NCBI RefSeq assembly: GCF_042651065.1
Contig: NZ_JBHSCH010000019.1
Coordinates: forward strand, 1 to 64,000
DNA from: Pseudoroseomonas aestuarii
GTDB taxonomy: Bacteria > Pseudomonadota > Alphaproteobacteria > Acetobacterales > Acetobacteraceae
Length of the DNA: 64,000 nucleotides
Reading direction: 5' to 3'
Part shown: positions 24,122 to 32,933 of the stretch, piece by piece
Position numbering within the stretch: position 1 is the first letter of the stretch
Layout: every line of letters starts with the position of its first letter
The notes under the pieces: model-generated
What the model was told of the DNA's origin: nothing
The model's input: the letters and a program-made list of their open reading frames with translations, nothing else
The model's database searches: none
Position numbers and translations under genes: made by a program

Positions 24122-25024
24122 ATGCGGCCACCCCTGGCGGATCTCGACCTCCTGGCCGGCGTGGCGCGGCACCGCAGCTTCCGCCGGGCGGCGCAGGAGG
24201 CGGGGCTCTCCCCCTCCAGCCTGAGCGAGCGCATCCGCGCGCTGGAGGATGCGCTGGGGGTGCGGCTGCTGCACCGGACCACACGCAGCGTCGGGCCCAC
24301 CGAGGCGGGGGCGGCGCTGCTGGCGCGCCTCGGGCCGGCGCTGCGCGAGATCGGCGAGGCGCTGGCCGAGGCGGGCGGCGCGCAGGGCGGGGCCGGCGGC
24401 ACGCTGCGCATCAACGCCCCGCAATCGGCGGCGCAGCTGGTGCTGGCGCCGCTGCTGCCGCGCTTCCTGGCGGCGCACCCCCGCGTCACGGTGGAGGTGG
24501 TGGTGGAGGATGGCTTCATCGACATCGTGGAGGGCGGCTTCGACGCCGGCATCCGCTATGGCGAGAGCTTGGCGCGGGACACGGTGGCGGTGCCGCTCGG
24601 CGGGCCGCAGCGCTACGTGCTGGTGGCGGCGCCGGCGCTGCTGGCCCGTTGCGGCACGCCCGCCGCGCCGCGCGACCTGCTGGGCCTGCCCTGCATCCGC
24701 CACCGCTTCCCCGGCGGCAACCTGCCGCCCTGGGTGTTCGAGCGCGGAGCGGAGAGCGTCGCCATCCGCCCGGAGGGGCCGCTCGTCACCACCGACCCGC
24801 ATGTGGAGCGCGCTGCCGCCCTGGCCGGCGCGGGCTTCCTGATGACTTTCGAGGAATGGGTGTCGGAGGACATCGCCTCCGGGCGGCTGGTGCCGCTGCT
24901 GCGGGAGTGGCTGCCGCCCTTCGAGGGGCCGTTCCTCTACTACGCCTCGCGCCGCCACCTGCCGGCGCCGCTGCGCACCTTCGTCGCCTTCCTGCGGGCC
25001 CTGCCGCGGGACGCGGCGGAATAG
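24122..25024 (+). CDS. LysR-family transcriptional regulator
   Basis: 300-residue LysR-type regulator. The N-terminal helix-turn-helix is ARHRSFRRAAQEAGLSPSSLSERIRALE, shown here in part; the co-inducer domain runs from about residue 95 to the end, with FDAGIRYGESL typical of the subgroup. GGAGG lies 7 nt upstream of ATG 24122. It is divergent from the aldo/keto reductase, which it probably regulates. The C-terminal codons (ALPRDAAE) fall inside the first unit of a 24-bp tandem array, so the coding end may have been reshaped by it. Confidence 0.9.
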   Translation: MRPPLADLDLLAGVARHRSFRRAAQEAGLSPSSLSERIRALEDALGVRLLHRTTRSVGPTEAGAALLARLGPALREIGEALAEAGGAQGGAGGTLRINAPQSAAQLVLAPLLPRFLAAHPRVTVEVVVEDGFIDIVEGGFDAGIRYGESLARDTVAVPLGGPQRYVLVAAPALLARCGTPAAPRDLLGLPCIRHRFPGGNLPPWVFERGAESVAIRPEGPLVTTDPHVERAAALAGAGFLMTFEEWVSEDIASGRLVPLLREWLPPFEGPFLYYASRRHLPAPLRTFVAFLRALPRDAAE

Positions 25025-25140
25025 CCCGGCCGCGGGACGCGGCGGAACAGGGACCGCGGGACGCGGCGGAAAAGGGACCGCGGGACGCGGCGGAACAGGG
25101 GCCGCGGGAGGCGGCGGAACAGGGGCCGCGGGACGCGGCG
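25004..25140 (+). repeat. 24-bp tandem repeat array
   Basis: Six consecutive units begin with CCGCGGGACGCGGCGGAA at 25004, 25030, 25054, 25078, 25102 and 25126. Unit length is 24 bp except the first (26 bp) and the truncated last. The first unit holds the LysR stop codon; the others are non-coding. A minus-strand frame across the array encodes an Arg/Pro repeat and is judged an artefact. Confidence 0.85.
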
Positions 25141-25144
25141 CATG

Positions 25145-25174
25145 AAAAAAGGCGCCGGGGTTGCCCCCGGCGCC
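25145..25174 (-). terminator. Rho-independent terminator of glnK-amtB
   Basis: Read on the minus strand, a perfect 10-bp stem (GGCGCCGGGG with its complement, 4-nt loop, 25151-25174) is followed by six T residues (25150-25145). It lies 30 bp after the amtB stop, the ideal place to end the glnK-amtB transcript. Confidence 0.9.
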
Positions 25175-25203
25175 CTGGGGCCCTTCCCCCGGAGGGGAGA
25201 GGC

Positions 25204-26613
25204 TCAGCCGAGCCGCTCGCCGTGCAGCGAGACGTCGAGGCCCTCGCGCTCCTCCTCCTCGGTGACGCGCAGGCCCACCACCACGTCCACGACCTTCAGG
25301 ATGATCCAGGTGCCGATCGCGGTGAAGATGAAGGTGGCGACCGTGGCGTAGACCTGGATCAGGAACTGGTCGAAGGAGCCGGAGATGCCCTCCGGCGCGC
25401 CCGGCGTGGCCGAGAGCGGGCCATAGGCGAAGACGCCCACCAGCAGCGCGCCGACGATGCCGCAGATGCCGTGCACGCCGAAGGCGTCCAGGCTGTCGTC
25501 ATAGCCGCACCAGTGCTTCAGCGTGGTGGCGCCCCAGAAGCCGGCGAGGCCCGCCACCAGGCCGATGATCAGCGCCGGCACCGGCAGCACGAAGCCGGCG
25601 GCGGGGGTGATGGCGACGAGGCCCGCCACGGCGCCGGAGATGGCGCCCAGCACCGAGGGCTTGCCCTTGGTCATCCACTCCGCGGCCACCCAGGCCAGCA
25701 CGCCGGCGGCGCCCGCCACCTGCGTCACCAGCATGGCCATGCCCGCGCGGCCGCCGGCGGCGCCCGCCGAGCCGGCGTTGAAGCCGAACCAGCCCACCCA
25801 CAGCAGCGCCGCGCCGATGACGGCCAGGCCCAGGTTGAAGGGCGACATGTTCTCGGAGCCGAGGCCGGTGCGCTTGCCAAGGACGATGGCGGCCACCAGG
25901 CCGGCCACGCCCGCGTTGATGTGCACTACCGTGCCGCCGGCGAAGTCCAGCGCGCCGAGGGCGAAGATCCAGCCATTCGGGTGCCACACCCAGTGGGCGA
26001 TCGGGCTGTAGATCAGCAGCGACCACAGCACGGTGAACAGCACGAGCGCCGAGAACTTCATCCGGTCCGCCACCGCGCCCGTGGCGAGCGCCGGGGTGAT
26101 GATGGCGAAGGTCATCTGGAACATGATGAAGACGGTCTCGGGGATGGTGAAGGCCACCGCCGCGTCGCCGCTGCCGAGCGTGAAGGGCGCGTCCCAGCTG
26201 GGCGCCACGCCGGTGAGGAACAGCTTGGAGAGGTCGCCGATATAGGCGCCGCCCTCGCCGAAGGCCAGGCTGTAGCCCGCCACCATCCAGATGACGCTGC
26301 ACAGCGCCGCCAGGAAGAAGGACTGCATCATGGTGGCCAGCACGTTCTTCTTCCGCACCATGCCGGAATAGAACAGCGCCAGGCCGGGGATGGTCATCAT
26401 CAGCACCAGCGCGGTGCTGGTGAGCATCCAGGCGGTGTCGCCGGTGTTGACCGCGGGCGCCTCCTCCTGCGCCAGGGCCGGCAGGGACAGCAGCAGGGCG
26501 GGCGCCAGGGCGGCGGCGGTGGCGGCGGCGGTGGCGGCGGCGCCGCGTGCCAGGCCGCTCAGCCGGCCGGGCCCGGGGGTGGCGGGGGTAGAAGGGGCGG
26601 ATGCCGTTCGCAT
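25204..26613 (-). CDS. amtB: Ammonium transporter
   Basis: 469-residue inner-membrane ammonium channel with a cleavable Ala/Leu-rich leader (end near LPALAQ) and eleven helices. Family signatures are AWMLTSTALVLMMTIPGLALFYSGMV (in part), the FAGGTVVHINAG segment with a pore His, and the second pore His in DAFGVHGICG. It moves ammonia/ammonium into the cell and is shut by GlnK. It lies 41 bp downstream of glnK and is co-transcribed with it. ATG 26613 (GAGG just upstream) was preferred over ATG 26628. Confidence 0.95.
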   Translation of the reverse strand: MRTASAPSTPATPGPGRLSGLARGAAATAAATAAALAPALLLSLPALAQEEAPAVNTGDTAWMLTSTALVLMMTIPGLALFYSGMVRKKNVLATMMQSFFLAALCSVIWMVAGYSLAFGEGGAYIGDLSKLFLTGVAPSWDAPFTLGSGDAAVAFTIPETVFIMFQMTFAIITPALATGAVADRMKFSALVLFTVLWSLLIYSPIAHWVWHPNGWIFALGALDFAGGTVVHINAGVAGLVAAIVLGKRTGLGSENMSPFNLGLAVIGAALLWVGWFGFNAGSAGAAGGRAGMAMLVTQVAGAAGVLAWVAAEWMTKGKPSVLGAISGAVAGLVAITPAAGFVLPVPALIIGLVAGLAGFWGATTLKHWCGYDDSLDAFGVHGICGIVGALLVGVFAYGPLSATPGAPEGISGSFDQFLIQVYATVATFIFTAIGTWIILKVVDVVVGLRVTEEEEREGLDVSLHGERLG

Positions 26614-26654
26614 CGTCCTCGGTTCCATTGTCGTCTGGTTGGCGGGGAGAGGCG

Positions 26655-26993
26655 TCACAGCGCCGAATCGTCGGTCTCGCCGGTGCGGATGCGCAGCGCG
26701 CGCTCCACGTCCAGCACGAAGATCTTGCCGTCGCCGATCTTGCCGGTGCGCGCGGTGGTGGCGATCGCCTCCACGACCGCGTCGACCATGTCGGCCGGCA
26801 CCGCGACCTCGATCTTCAGTTTGGGCAGGAAGGACACGTGGTATTCCGCGCCGCGGTAAATCTCGGTCTGGCCCTTCTGCCGGCCAAACCCCTTCACCTC
26901 GGTCACGGTCAGCCCCTGCACGCCGAGCGGGGTGAGCGCTTCGCGCACCTCGTCCAGCTTGAAAGGCTTGATGACGGCCATCACCAGCTTCAT
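26655..26993 (-). CDS. glnK: Nitrogen regulatory PII protein
   Basis: 112-residue PII signal protein, the usual length. KLVMAVIKPFKLDEV opens the protein, and the T-loop RGAEYHVSFLPK has Tyr51, the uridylylation site. GKIGDGKIFVLDVERALRIRTGE is the C-terminal signature, cited here as separate motifs (GKIGDGKIF, RIRTGE). PII binds ATP and 2-oxoglutarate and gates AmtB. Linkage to amtB and a sigma-54-type promoter point to nitrogen-limitation control by NtrC. Confidence 0.95.
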   Translation of the reverse strand: MKLVMAVIKPFKLDEVREALTPLGVQGLTVTEVKGFGRQKGQTEIYRGAEYHVSFLPKLKIEVAVPADMVDAVVEAIATTARTGKIGDGKIFVLDVERALRIRTGETDDSAL

Positions 26994-27037
26994 GCGCTGC
27001 GGTCCCCTCGTTACTTCCGCGTGGCTGCTCTCCCCAA

Positions 27038-27075
27038 TGCGAGCGCCGTGCCACACGCCCCCGCAAGGCTTGCGG
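27038..27075 (-). promoter_or_regulatory. Sigma-54 promoter of glnK-amtB with upstream inverted repeat
   Basis: On the minus strand TGGCACG-GCGC-TCGCA (27053 down to 27038) matches the sigma-54 consensus TGGCACG-N4-TTGCA with one mismatch, keeping the essential GG and GC. It lies about 45 bp from the glnK start. Just upstream is CCGCAAG-G-CTTGCGG (27061-27075), a perfect 7-bp inverted repeat, which may bind a regulator; it does not match the NtrC consensus. Confidence 0.75.
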
Positions 27076-27179
27076 CCCCGCGACGCGACCCCATCTGCCC
27101 AGGAATTGGGCAGCTGCATCCAACGGAAGCGCGGCGTTTCAGCGCCGGCGGCTTTCGGAGCGGGGCGCGAAGGGGCAGA

Positions 27180-28439
27180 ATGGGCGGCATGACGAAACGC
27201 ATCGAGGTCGCGGTCTGCATCATTGGCGCGGGGCCGGTCGGCGCCACGCTGGCCGCCGCGCTGGCCGCCGGCGGCGTGCCCGCCGCCCTGGTGGACAGCG
27301 CGCCGCTGCCACCCATGGAGCTGCCGGAGTTCGACGGCCGCGCCTATGCCATCGCGCTCACCAGCCGCAACCTGCTGGAGGCGGCGGGGGTGTGGCCGCT
27401 GCTGCCCTGGGCGCCCGGCCCCATCACCCGCATCCGCTGCGCCGACGGCCTGCCGGGCGAGGCGCCGAGCCGCCTGGCGCTGCATTTCGACGCCGCCGAG
27501 ACCGGCGCCGGCCCCTTCGGCTGGATGGTGGAGGCGCGGGCGCTGCGCATGGCGCTGAACGCGCGCATGGGCGCGCTGGCGCATCTCAGCGTGCATGCCC
27601 CCGCCCGCGCCGAGGTGACGCGCACCCCGGAGGGCGCCGAGATCCGCCTCTCCACCGGCGAGACCATCGTGGCGCGGCTGGTGGTGGCGGCCGAGGGGCG
27701 GCGCAGCCCGCTGCGGCGGCAGGCCGGCATCGGCGCCGCCACGCTGGACTACCGGCAGACCGGCATCGTCGGCGCCGTGGCGCATGAGCGGCCGCACGGG
27801 CAGGAGGCGCTGGAGCAGTTCCTGCCCAACGGCCCCTTCGCCCAGCTTCCCCTGGCGCCGACGGCCGAGCACCCCAACGCCTCGGCCATCGTCTGGTCGG
27901 AGAAGCGGGCCATCGCCGAGCGGGTGCTGGCGCTGCCCGATGCCGAATACGGCCGCGAGATCCAGCGCCGCATGGGCGACCATCTGGGGAAGGTGACGCC
28001 GATCGGCCGCCGCTGGTCCTACCCGCTCACCGCCATGCACGCGCTGCGCTACACCGACACGCGCCTGGCCCTGGTGGGGGATGCGGCGCATGGCATCCAC
28101 CCCATCGCCGGGCAGGGGCTGAACCTCGGCTTCCGCGACGTGGCGGCGCTGGCCGAGCTGGTGGCGCAGGCGCTGGCGCGCGGCGAGGACCCGGGCGGCC
28201 CGGCGCTGCTCGCCGCCTACCAGGCGCGGCGCCGGCCGGACGCGATGCTGATGCTGGGCGCCACCCACGCGCTGGAGCGGCTGTTCGGCAACAGCCTGCC
28301 GCCGCTGCGGCTGGCCCGCCGCCTCGGCATGGGGGCGGTAGAGCGGATGCCGCGGCTGAAGGATTTCTTCGCCCGCCGCGCCATGGGCTTCGGCCCGCTG
28401 ACCGGCAGCCTGATGCTGGACCGCCCCGGCGGCGCCTGA
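27180..28439 (+). CDS. UbiH/UbiF/COQ6-type FAD-dependent hydroxylase
   Basis: 419-residue flavoprotein monooxygenase of the ubiquinone-biosynthesis group. The first FAD motif is CIIGAGPVGATLAAALAAGG, and RLALVGDAAHGIHPIAGQGLNLG is the GD-type second FAD motif specific for this family (cited in part). It hydroxylates the aromatic ring of ubiquinone precursors in association with the membrane. AAGGGG lies a few bases upstream of ATG 27180; ATG 27189 is an alternative. It is divergent from glnK and unrelated to it. Confidence 0.88.
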   Translation: MGGMTKRIEVAVCIIGAGPVGATLAAALAAGGVPAALVDSAPLPPMELPEFDGRAYAIALTSRNLLEAAGVWPLLPWAPGPITRIRCADGLPGEAPSRLALHFDAAETGAGPFGWMVEARALRMALNARMGALAHLSVHAPARAEVTRTPEGAEIRLSTGETIVARLVVAAEGRRSPLRRQAGIGAATLDYRQTGIVGAVAHERPHGQEALEQFLPNGPFAQLPLAPTAEHPNASAIVWSEKRAIAERVLALPDAEYGREIQRRMGDHLGKVTPIGRRWSYPLTAMHALRYTDTRLALVGDAAHGIHPIAGQGLNLGFRDVAALAELVAQALARGEDPGGPALLAAYQARRRPDAMLMLGATHALERLFGNSLPPLRLARRLGMGAVERMPRLKDFFARRAMGFGPLTGSLMLDRPGGA

Positions 28440-28464
28440 GGCGGGGCCGGGGAAGCCAGCCCCC

Positions 28465-30245
28465 CTAGCTTTCCGGCCTGCTGCTGTTGAGGGCGCGGAT
28501 CGACTGGCCGAGCACCTCGATGCGGCCGGTGGTCTCGTCCACCAGCTGGCGGATCTCGCGCGCCGCCTGGCCGGAGCTGTTGGCCAGCTGCCGCACCTCC
28601 TGCGCCACCACGGCGAAGCCGCGCCCGGCCTCGCCGGCGCGGGCGGCCTCGATGGTGGCGTTCAGCGCCAGCAGGTTGGTCTGCGCGGCGATGCCGTTGA
28701 TGGTGCCGCTGATCTGGCCGATGCGGCGGGAGGAGGCGGCCGCCTCCTGCATGGCCGCCTCGGTGTTCTGCACGGTGACGCGCCGCGCGGTGACGTCCAC
28801 CCCGCACATCAGGATGCCGCTGACCGCGCCGCTGAAATCCCGCAGCTGGCTGAACACCGCGTCGAGCCACAGCGCGGGCTCGCTGCCGGGCCAGGGCATC
28901 TCGCGCCGCAGCGTCTCGCCGCGCATCACCGCCGCCTGCGCCGCGCCGTCCAGCACCTGGTCGAGGCACAGGCGGCCGGGGAGCTGGTCGCTGGCGGAGA
29001 GCATCTCGCCCTGCCGCGACCACTCGGCCACGGCGGTGGTGGCGCAGATGGCGCTGAGCTTCTGGTCGAAGCTGAGCGCGCGCTGCTTCGTCTCGGTCAC
29101 GTTGGCCTGGATGGAGATGAAGGCGCTGAGCGCGCCATCCGCCCCGGAGACAGGGTTGATCGCCAGGCTGATCCAGTAGCTGCTGCCATCCTTGTGGTAG
29201 TTGAGGATCTCGTCCTGGACCGGCCGGCCGGCCTGCAGCGCGGCGCGGATGCGCTGCACCGTGGCGGGGTCGGTCTGCGGCCCCTGCAGGAAGAGCCGGG
29301 GATGCGGCCCAGCACCTCCGCGGCGCTGTAGCCCGTCATCCGCGTGAAGCCGTTGTTGACGTAGCGGATGCGCCGGTCCGGGCCGCAGATGACCACCGAG
29401 TTGTCCGTCTCGTCCGCCACCATGGAGAGCAGGCGGATCTGCTCGCGCCGCTGCACCTCCTCATGCACGTCGCGCACGAAGGCGGTGTAGGTCTGCCGCC
29501 CGTCATCGAGCCGGATGCGCGAGAGGGAGAGGCTGCCCCAGATGACGCTGCCATCCTTGCGATGGATCTCGACCTCCCGCGCGGTGCCGACGATGCGGTC
29601 CTCCCCCGTGGCGCGGTTGCGGTTCACGAAGCTGTCGTGCTGCGGCTGGATCGCCTTCGGCACCAGCATCCGCACGTTCTGGCCCACCACCTCGGCGGCG
29701 GCGTAGCCCCAGAGCCGCTCGGCCGCCGGGTTGAAGAAGGTGACGGTGTTGTGCTCGTCGATCGTCACCACCGCGTCCAGCGCCTGCTCCAGCGTCTGCC
29801 GCATGCCCTCGCGCACCGCCCGCTCGGCCGAGACGTCCCGCACGAAGGCGGTGTAGCCGGTGCCCTGCGGCGTGCGCAGCCGCGAGAGGGAAAGGCTGCC
29901 CCAGATGACGCTGCCATCCTTGCGGTGGATTTCGACCTCGCGCGAGGTGCCGACGATGCGGTCCTCCCCGGTGTCGCGGTGGTGGCCCACGAAGCTGTCG
30001 TGCTGCGGCTGGATCGCCTTCGGCACCAGCATCCGCACGTTGCGGCCCAGCACCTCGGTGGCGGCGTAGCCCCACAACCGCTCGGCGGCGGCGTTGAAGA
30101 AGGTGACGTTGTTCTGCGCGTCGATCGAGACGACGGCGATGATGCATTGCTCAAGGGCCTGCCGGGCCAGGGCGCCGAGGGTGCCGCCCTCGGGCGAGGC
30201 GTCGGGTTGGTCGCCGCTTTCGGGCGGCCGCAGCCAGGAGAGCAT
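28465..30245 (-). pseudogene. PAS-PAS-PAS methyl-accepting chemotaxis-type protein, split by a frameshift
   Basis: One protein in two frames. The 5' frame (30245 to about 29295) encodes two near-identical PAS domains (about residues 30-145 and 150-265) and the start of a third. The 3' frame (about 29290 to 28465) completes that PAS (ALQAGRPVQDEILNYHKDG, ISIQANVTETKQRAL), adds a further PAS-like segment and the MCP hairpin tip (QTNLLALNATIEAARAGEAG). It lacks membrane helices, so would be a soluble PAS receptor feeding a chemotaxis or related kinase. Near 29293-29296 the reading switches where GRxPGxFLQGP is expected; a one-base loss explains it. The protein also ends soon after the tip, so the second signalling helix is short. 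A sequencing error cannot be excluded. Confidence 0.8.
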
Positions 30246-30321
30246 CCGCTGTTCCCTTGAAGGAGGAATGTCCTTCCTAGGGCCGCGCGGGCGAAGATTC
30301 TCTAAAGCGCGGCGCGCCCGC

Positions 30322-31212
30322 TCAGGGGGCCGTCACCCCGTCGAGCAGGCCGCGCAGCAGGCCGATGCCTTCCTGCACGCCCTCCAGCCGCAGCGGCCGG
30401 CCGCCCTCGGCGCCCAGGCTGCGGGTGAGGGCGGTGCGGTCCTGGCCCAGCTCGGCGGCGGAAAGGCGACCGTCGCCGTCATAATCCAGGCTCTCCATGG
30501 CGAAGCGGCCGATGGCGACGCCGGCCAGCAGGCCGCCGCCGCCGGCCGCCAGCACGCCCTCCGGCGAGGCATCCTCGGCGGCGGCCATCACCCAGGTCAT
30601 GCCGCGCACCAGCCGGGCGATCTCGGCCACCGAGAGCAGCCCGTCGCCCGAGACGTCGCCCTCCGCCACCAGCGCGGCGAGGCAGCCGGCGCTGCCGGCC
30701 CCGGGGCCGCCGCAGGCCGCCTCCAGCACCTCCAGCGCGCCGAGCATCGCCAGGCCCTCGCCATGCAGCGCGGCCAGGGCGGGCGGCGGCGCGGCGCAGC
30801 GGCTCCAGGCGGCGAGCGGGGTGTCGCCGGGCAGGCGGTCGTCGCGCAGCTTGGCGTCCGGCTCGGCGGTCTGCAGCGCCGTGGCGTCGCCGCGGAGCAG
30901 GATGCGCGGCGCCTCGGCGCCACGGCCGGTGCCCACCGTCCAGCCCGCCTGCGCGCGGGATTCGGCGAAGCGGATCAGCCGCGCCGGGCCATCGGCCGGC
31001 AGCCGCGCCACGGCGCGGGCAGTGACGTGCAGCATGGCCGTGGGGCTGGCGCAGCCGCCGGCGAACCAGGGGCCGCGCAGCGCCGGCGGCACGGCGGCCA
31101 GGGGCGGGGGCGGGGCGGCGGGCTGCGGCTGGGCCTTGGCGGCTCCGGGAAGCAGCGGGGGTGCGGACAGCAGGGCCAGGGCCAGCAGCCCGGCGGCGGG
31201 AAGGCGCATCAT
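30322..31212 (-). CDS. Secreted EF-hand protein
   Basis: 296-residue protein with a signal peptide (Leu-rich, ending near GAAKA-Q) and two EF-hand-type calcium loops: DVSGDGLLSVAE (about residue 195-206) and DYDGDGRLSAAE (about 245-256). Both contain the D-x-D/S-x-D-G pattern with the terminal Glu. The rest is Ala/Leu-rich with several Cys. It is probably periplasmic and calcium-binding. The start ATG at 31212 overlaps the stop of the five-repeat protein (ATGA), so the two are translationally coupled and likely act together. Confidence 0.75.
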   Translation of the reverse strand: MMRLPAAGLLALALLSAPPLLPGAAKAQPQPAAPPPPLAAVPPALRGPWFAGGCASPTAMLHVTARAVARLPADGPARLIRFAESRAQAGWTVGTGRGAEAPRILLRGDATALQTAEPDAKLRDDRLPGDTPLAAWSRCAAPPPALAALHGEGLAMLGALEVLEAACGGPGAGSAGCLAALVAEGDVSGDGLLSVAEIARLVRGMTWVMAAAEDASPEGVLAAGGGGLLAGVAIGRFAMESLDYDGDGRLSAAELGQDRTALTRSLGAEGGRPLRLEGVQEGIGLLRGLLDGVTAP

Positions 31213-32780
31213 GGCAGGGCCACCTCGGTGCCGGAGCACAGGTCAAAGCGGGGTCGGTCCACCTCCCGCCCGTCGCGGAAGACGGCGCGCAGGTGGCCGG
31301 TGCAGCCCACCGCCTCGGGCGGGGCGAAATCCAGCGTCTCGCCACGGCCGAGCACGGTGCTGCCCAGCCGGTCCGGCCCGCGCGGCGCACCCACGGCATC
31401 GACGTACAGCTCGACCAGCGGCGCCGGGCCGGCGTTGCGCAGGCGCACGCTGCCCTCGCGCGGCGGGCCCTGCTCCAGCGTGCCGGCGCCCTGGTCCAGC
31501 CGCTCCGCCAGCACCCAGCCGGGGCGCAGCACGATCAGCGCGGTGTCGCAGATGTTCACGCCGCGCCGCTCCTCGGCGCCGCCATTGCCGAACACCACCC
31601 GCAGGTCGATCTCGCAGGCGCTGCGCAGCACCACCTCGGCGCGGGCACCGCGCTCCAGCGCGCCGCCGGGCAGGCGGTCCTCGCCCCAGTCGGTGTCGTC
31701 GGTGGCGGAGGCATAGACCTCCTGCACCGGCGCGGCGTGGCGGTTGAGCAGGGTGAAGGCGCGCTCCGGCGGGCGCGGGATGCCGCTGCCGTCGAACAGG
31801 ATGGAGGTGCCGGCGCAGAGATCGGCGCCCGGCTTCTCCTCCGCCGTCTCGTCGTCATACACCACGCGCAGGTCCAGCTGACAGGCGCGGCTGCGCAGCC
31901 GCAGGCGGAAGGTGGTGCCGGGCTCCACCATCACCGGACCGAGCCGGTCATGGCCCCAGGCCGGGGCGCCGGAGCGCCCGGCGGCGCCCGTGCCGTTCGC
32001 CGTGCCGGTTGCCGTGCCGGCATAGAGGTTGCGGATGGCGCGGCCGGTGCCGTTGGCGATCTCGGCCTCCCGCCAGGGGATGGCGGGGTCGCCGAAGCTG
32101 ACACGGCTGTTGCGGCAGAGATCGACGCGGCGGCGCTCCTCCACCGTGTCGTCCTCGAACACGGCGGTGAGGTCGAAGAGGCATTCGCGCGCGCGGCCGA
32201 GGCGCAGGCGGGTGGTGGCCTCGGGCGCCACCGTCTCGGTGCCCAGCCGGTCCGGGCCGCGCCCGGGGGCGCCGCTCGGCATGGCGTAGAGCTCGCGCAG
32301 CGCGAGGTCGGTGTCGTTCACCACCGTCGCCTCGCGCAGCGGCGCGCTGGGGTCGCCGAAGGTGACGCGGCTGCTGCGGCAGAGATCGACGCCGCGCTTC
32401 TCCTCGGCGCTGCCATCGGCCAGCACCACGCGCACATCGAACAGGCAGAGGCGCTGCCGGCCGAGCGGCACGCGCAGCGCGGCGCCGCTGGGCAGGCTGT
32501 CCTCGCCCAGCCGGTCCGGCCCCTGCTCGACGCTGCCGGCGGGGGCGATGTAGAGCTCGCGCAGCGGCAGGCCCAGCTCGTTGGCCACCACCGCCTCGCG
32601 CTCCTGCGGCGCGGCGGGGCGGGCGGGGGCGGCGGCGGGGGGCGTGGGCTGGGCGGCGCCGGGCTGGCGGGCCTCGGCCGGCATGGCGGACAAGAGGGGC
32701 GGCAGCCAGCGTGGCGCCACGAGGCCCGCCAGCCCTGGTGCCGCGAGCAGGGCCAGCACCATCGCCACGCGCAGCCGCAT
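31209..32780 (-). CDS. Secreted five-repeat protein of the WG-DRL repeat family
   Basis: 523-residue protein: N-terminal hydrophobic leader (residues ~1-35), Ala/Pro linker, then five ~80-95-residue repeats. Each repeat has the family pattern: LRELY or VQEVY, then GPDRLG/WGHDRLG/WGEDRL, a turn, a Cys before DVRVV/DLTAV/DLRVV, an E-E-K/E-E-R stretch, and a Cys in DLC/NIC. The third repeat carries a Gly/Ala/Thr-rich insert. It is homologous to the two-repeat genes at 4321 and 4941. No catalytic motif. It is followed by the EF-hand gene in a 4-bp overlap. Function unknown; an envelope or extracellular binding role is possible. Confidence 0.72.
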   Translation of the reverse strand: MRLRVAMVLALLAAPGLAGLVAPRWLPPLLSAMPAEARQPGAAQPTPPAAAPARPAAPQEREAVVANELGLPLRELYIAPAGSVEQGPDRLGEDSLPSGAALRVPLGRQRLCLFDVRVVLADGSAEEKRGVDLCRSSRVTFGDPSAPLREATVVNDTDLALRELYAMPSGAPGRGPDRLGTETVAPEATTRLRLGRARECLFDLTAVFEDDTVEERRRVDLCRNSRVSFGDPAIPWREAEIANGTGRAIRNLYAGTATGTANGTGAAGRSGAPAWGHDRLGPVMVEPGTTFRLRLRSRACQLDLRVVYDDETAEEKPGADLCAGTSILFDGSGIPRPPERAFTLLNRHAAPVQEVYASATDDTDWGEDRLPGGALERGARAEVVLRSACEIDLRVVFGNGGAEERRGVNICDTALIVLRPGWVLAERLDQGAGTLEQGPPREGSVRLRNAGPAPLVELYVDAVGAPRGPDRLGSTVLGRGETLDFAPPEAVGCTGHLRAVFRDGREVDRPRFDLCSGTEVALP

Positions 32781-32933
32781 CAACGCCGTCTCCCGAAAGT
32801 CGGGCCAGAATGAGGCGGCGGCCGGCGCAGCGCAAGCACCGGCGCCCGGGGGCGGAACCGCAAATTGCGATTTGCGAAACCGGTGATTCTCGCGCAACAT
32901 CATTCTAACCGACTGCTTTATGGAGGAAATTTT

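Noticed and set aside
25004..25140. Possible CRISPR array
   Set aside because: Units are contiguous with no spacers, so it is a tandem repeat, and no cas gene is near.
24940..25143. Minus-strand frame encoding an Arg-Val-Pro-Arg repeat
   Set aside because: It is only the translation of the 24-bp tandem array; no start signal and overlaps the LysR gene end.
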